From contig NZ_BMUY01000001.1 in the NCBI RefSeq assembly GCF_014650435.1, positions 434,001 through 498,000 of the forward strand: DNA of 64,000 bases, given 5' to 3'. Position 1 is the stretch's first letter, and every line of letters starts with the position of its first letter. This DNA comes from Streptomyces tendae (GTDB lineage Bacteria; Actinomycetota; Actinomycetes; Streptomycetales; Streptomycetaceae). The position numbers and the translations under genes were made by a program. Shown piece by piece: positions 63,244-64,000 of this stretch. The notes under the pieces were generated by a model. It was not told the DNA's origin and made no database searches. It worked only from the letters and a program-made list of their open reading frames with translations.

Positions 63244-63372
63244 TCACCCCAGGCCGAGGACGATCATCGCGAGGACCATGGCCAGCGCCAGGAAGACGCT
63301 CAGCCGCCGCAGCATGTTCTGCATGTCGCGCAGTTCCTTGGGCGGCTCGTTCTCGGGGTCGGACCACAGCAT
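63244..63372 (-). CDS. mmpB: Small membrane protein MmpB
   Basis: A 42-aa protein, too short for usual ORF calling: MLWSDPENEPPKELRDMQNM, then LRRLSVFLALAMVLAMIVLG, then LG. One amphipathic, acidic-to-basic N-terminal half and one membrane helix. I recognise it as the streptomycete morphogenic membrane protein MmpB, always next to the maf/acc genes. It is in the same direction as accE and maf. Its biochemical role is not established. Confidence 0.85.
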   Translation of the reverse strand: MLWSDPENEPPKELRDMQNMLRRLSVFLALAMVLAMIVLGLG

Positions 63373-63427
63373 GCCACCAGCGTGGGGCTTGGCCGGGGGG
63401 CGGGGCTTGAGTACGGGTACTTAAATC

Positions 63428-63494
63428 GGGGCGCGGGGTTCCTCTTCCGTGCGCCCACGCGGCGGAGCCGCAAATCGGCACAGCCCCGCGCCCC
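63428..63494. repeat. Streptomyces extragenic palindromic repeat
   Basis: GGGGCGCGGGG (63428-63438) and CCCCGCGCCCC (63484-63494) form an 11-bp perfect stem, enclosing the inner hairpin GCGGCGGAGCCGC (63459-63471). The sequence GGAGCCGCAAATCGG followed by CACAGCCCCGCGCCCCTG is one I have often seen between Streptomyces genes. It may also act as the accE terminator. Confidence 0.75.
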
Positions 63495-63507
63495 TGGGTG
63501 TCCGGCC

Positions 63508-63717
63508 TCACCCGGGCCAGTACGTGCGGGCCCATGAGGTCGGGCCCGGCTGGGGGAGACGGGTGGTTGCGATGCGGGACGGGTCCGACCAGGCGTCGTG
63601 CGGGCGGTCGGTGGTGGACGGCTCGGCGGCCGCCGTCACCGCGCGGGCCCTGACCACCGTCAGGGCGGCGGCCAGTTCTTCCGGGGTGGGGTTGCCCCGT
63701 ACGACCTTGATGGTCAC
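63508..63717 (-). CDS. accE: Acyl-CoA carboxylase epsilon subunit
   Basis: A 69-aa protein beginning MTIKVVRGNPTPEELAAALT, the epsilon-subunit signature. The epsilon chain links the alpha and beta chains of actinobacterial propionyl-CoA (and related) carboxylases and raises their activity. Its C-terminus (DPSRIATTRLPQPGPTSWAR) ends with the usual aromatic-Gly motif WARTYWPG. It starts 9 bases after the beta-subunit gene, so all three genes form an operon. Confidence 0.93.
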   Translation of the reverse strand: MTIKVVRGNPTPEELAAALTVVRARAVTAAAEPSTTDRPHDAWSDPSRIATTRLPQPGPTSWARTYWPG

Positions 63718-63726
63718 AGCGGCTCC

Positions 63727-64000
63727 TTACAGGGGGATGTTGCCGTGCTTCTTCGGGGGCAGGGACTCCCGCTTGGTGCGCAGCTGGCGCAGGCCCCGGA
63801 CGATGTGGCGGCGGGTGTCGGACGGCATGATCACCGCGTCGACGTAGCCGCGTTCGGCCGCCGTGTAGGGGTTGAGGAGGGCGTCCTCGTACTCCTGGAT
63901 CAGACGGGCGCGGGTGGCCTCGGTGTCGTCACCGGCCTCGGCGATGGTGCGGCGGTGCAGGATGTTGACCGCGCCCTGGGCGCCCATGACGGCGATCTGG
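63727..64000 (-). CDS. Acyl-CoA carboxylase beta chain (carboxyltransferase), C-terminal part
   Basis: The last ~90 codons of a gene that continues beyond the window. The end reads [37 protein letters not shown] and [19 protein letters not shown], finishing [21 protein letters not shown]. This is the standard C-terminus of AccD5/PccB carboxyltransferases, which carry the MGAQGAVNI oxyanion-loop motif. It transfers carboxyl from biotin to propionyl- or acetyl-CoA. The start and first ~440 residues are not visible. Confidence 0.94.
   Translation of the reverse strand, partial: QIAVMGAQGAVNILHRRTIAEAGDDTEATRARLIQEYEDALLNPYTAAERGYVDAVIMPSDTRRHIVRGLRQLRTKRESLPPKKHGNIPL

Overview
The window is a high-GC actinobacterial chromosome segment, almost certainly Streptomyces. 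The evidence is extreme third-position GC bias, many GTG starts, ATGA/GTGA/TGATG start-stop overlaps, and recognisable Streptomyces genes (the afsQ1/afsQ2/sigQ locus, the MmpB small membrane protein, the AccA2/AccE/carboxyltransferase set). Gene order from the BMP nucleoside transporter to the acyl-CoA carboxylase genes matches what I remember of the core chromosome of S. coelicolor around SCO4880-SCO4926. The nucleoside and carboxylase parts also recall M. tuberculosis Rv3280-Rv3315 (accD5, accE5, maf, accA3, lpdA, deoD, pmmB, add, deoA, cdd).

Layout. (1) 1-12.7 kb: a surface-glycan locus for a nonulosonic acid (sialic/Kdn type) polymer. Two translationally linked pairs of family-2 glycosyltransferase plus polysialyltransferase-like protein, a GT29-like protein and a pyruvyltransferase fusion lie on the minus strand. 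On the plus strand are a DUF6716 transferase, a NeuA-HAD fusion, a NeuB-like synthase and another transferase. (2) 12.9-22.8 kb: an M20 amidohydrolase, two tandem BMP lipoproteins, a BMP-type ABC transporter (ATPase and two permeases), cytidine deaminase and thymidine phosphorylase. (3) 22.9-27.7 kb: AEC transporter, STAS protein, ECF sigma factor with a SnoaL-like tail, and a divergent MFS/LysR pair. (4) 27.7-38.2 kb: what looks like an inserted accessory cluster: adenosine kinase, S-adenosylmethionine synthetase, CPBP protease, MMPL exporter, methyltransferase, a Gly/Ser-rich membrane protein and a serine-palmitoyltransferase-like alpha-oxoamine synthase. A TetR-SMR-DUF5360 operon is divergent from it. 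(5) 38.3-53.7 kb: hydrolase, adenosine deaminase, AfsQ1/Q2/SigQ signalling, uridine kinase, a Ser/Thr kinase fused to a solute-binding domain, two aldehyde dehydrogenases, deoxyribose-phosphate aldolase and a PH-domain protein. (6) 53.8-64 kb: phosphohexomutase, purine nucleoside phosphorylase, a small gamma-glutamylcyclotransferase-like gene, LpdA-like flavoprotein, DeoR regulator, acyl-CoA carboxylase alpha chain, Maf, MmpB, epsilon subunit and the end of the carboxylase beta chain.

How the parts work together. A 12-bp palindrome, CTACGCGCGTAG, lies just upstream of the ABC ATPase, add, deoC and the nucleoside phosphorylase gene, and a near-copy lies upstream of each bmp gene. It therefore marks an unlinked nucleoside uptake and catabolism regulon spread over 42 kb. 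Import by the BMP transporter would feed Cdd, Add, PNP and DeoA, then a sugar-phosphate mutase, DeoC and the neighbouring aldehyde dehydrogenases. The most likely undescribed biosynthetic system is the SPT-like cluster at 27.7-38.2 kb, which pairs an aminoketone-forming enzyme with a methyltransferase, local SAM supply, adenosine salvage and a lipid-type exporter.

No tRNA, rRNA, CRISPR array, insertion sequence or prophage gene was seen. All functional calls rest on reading motifs and remembered families; no database search was run.
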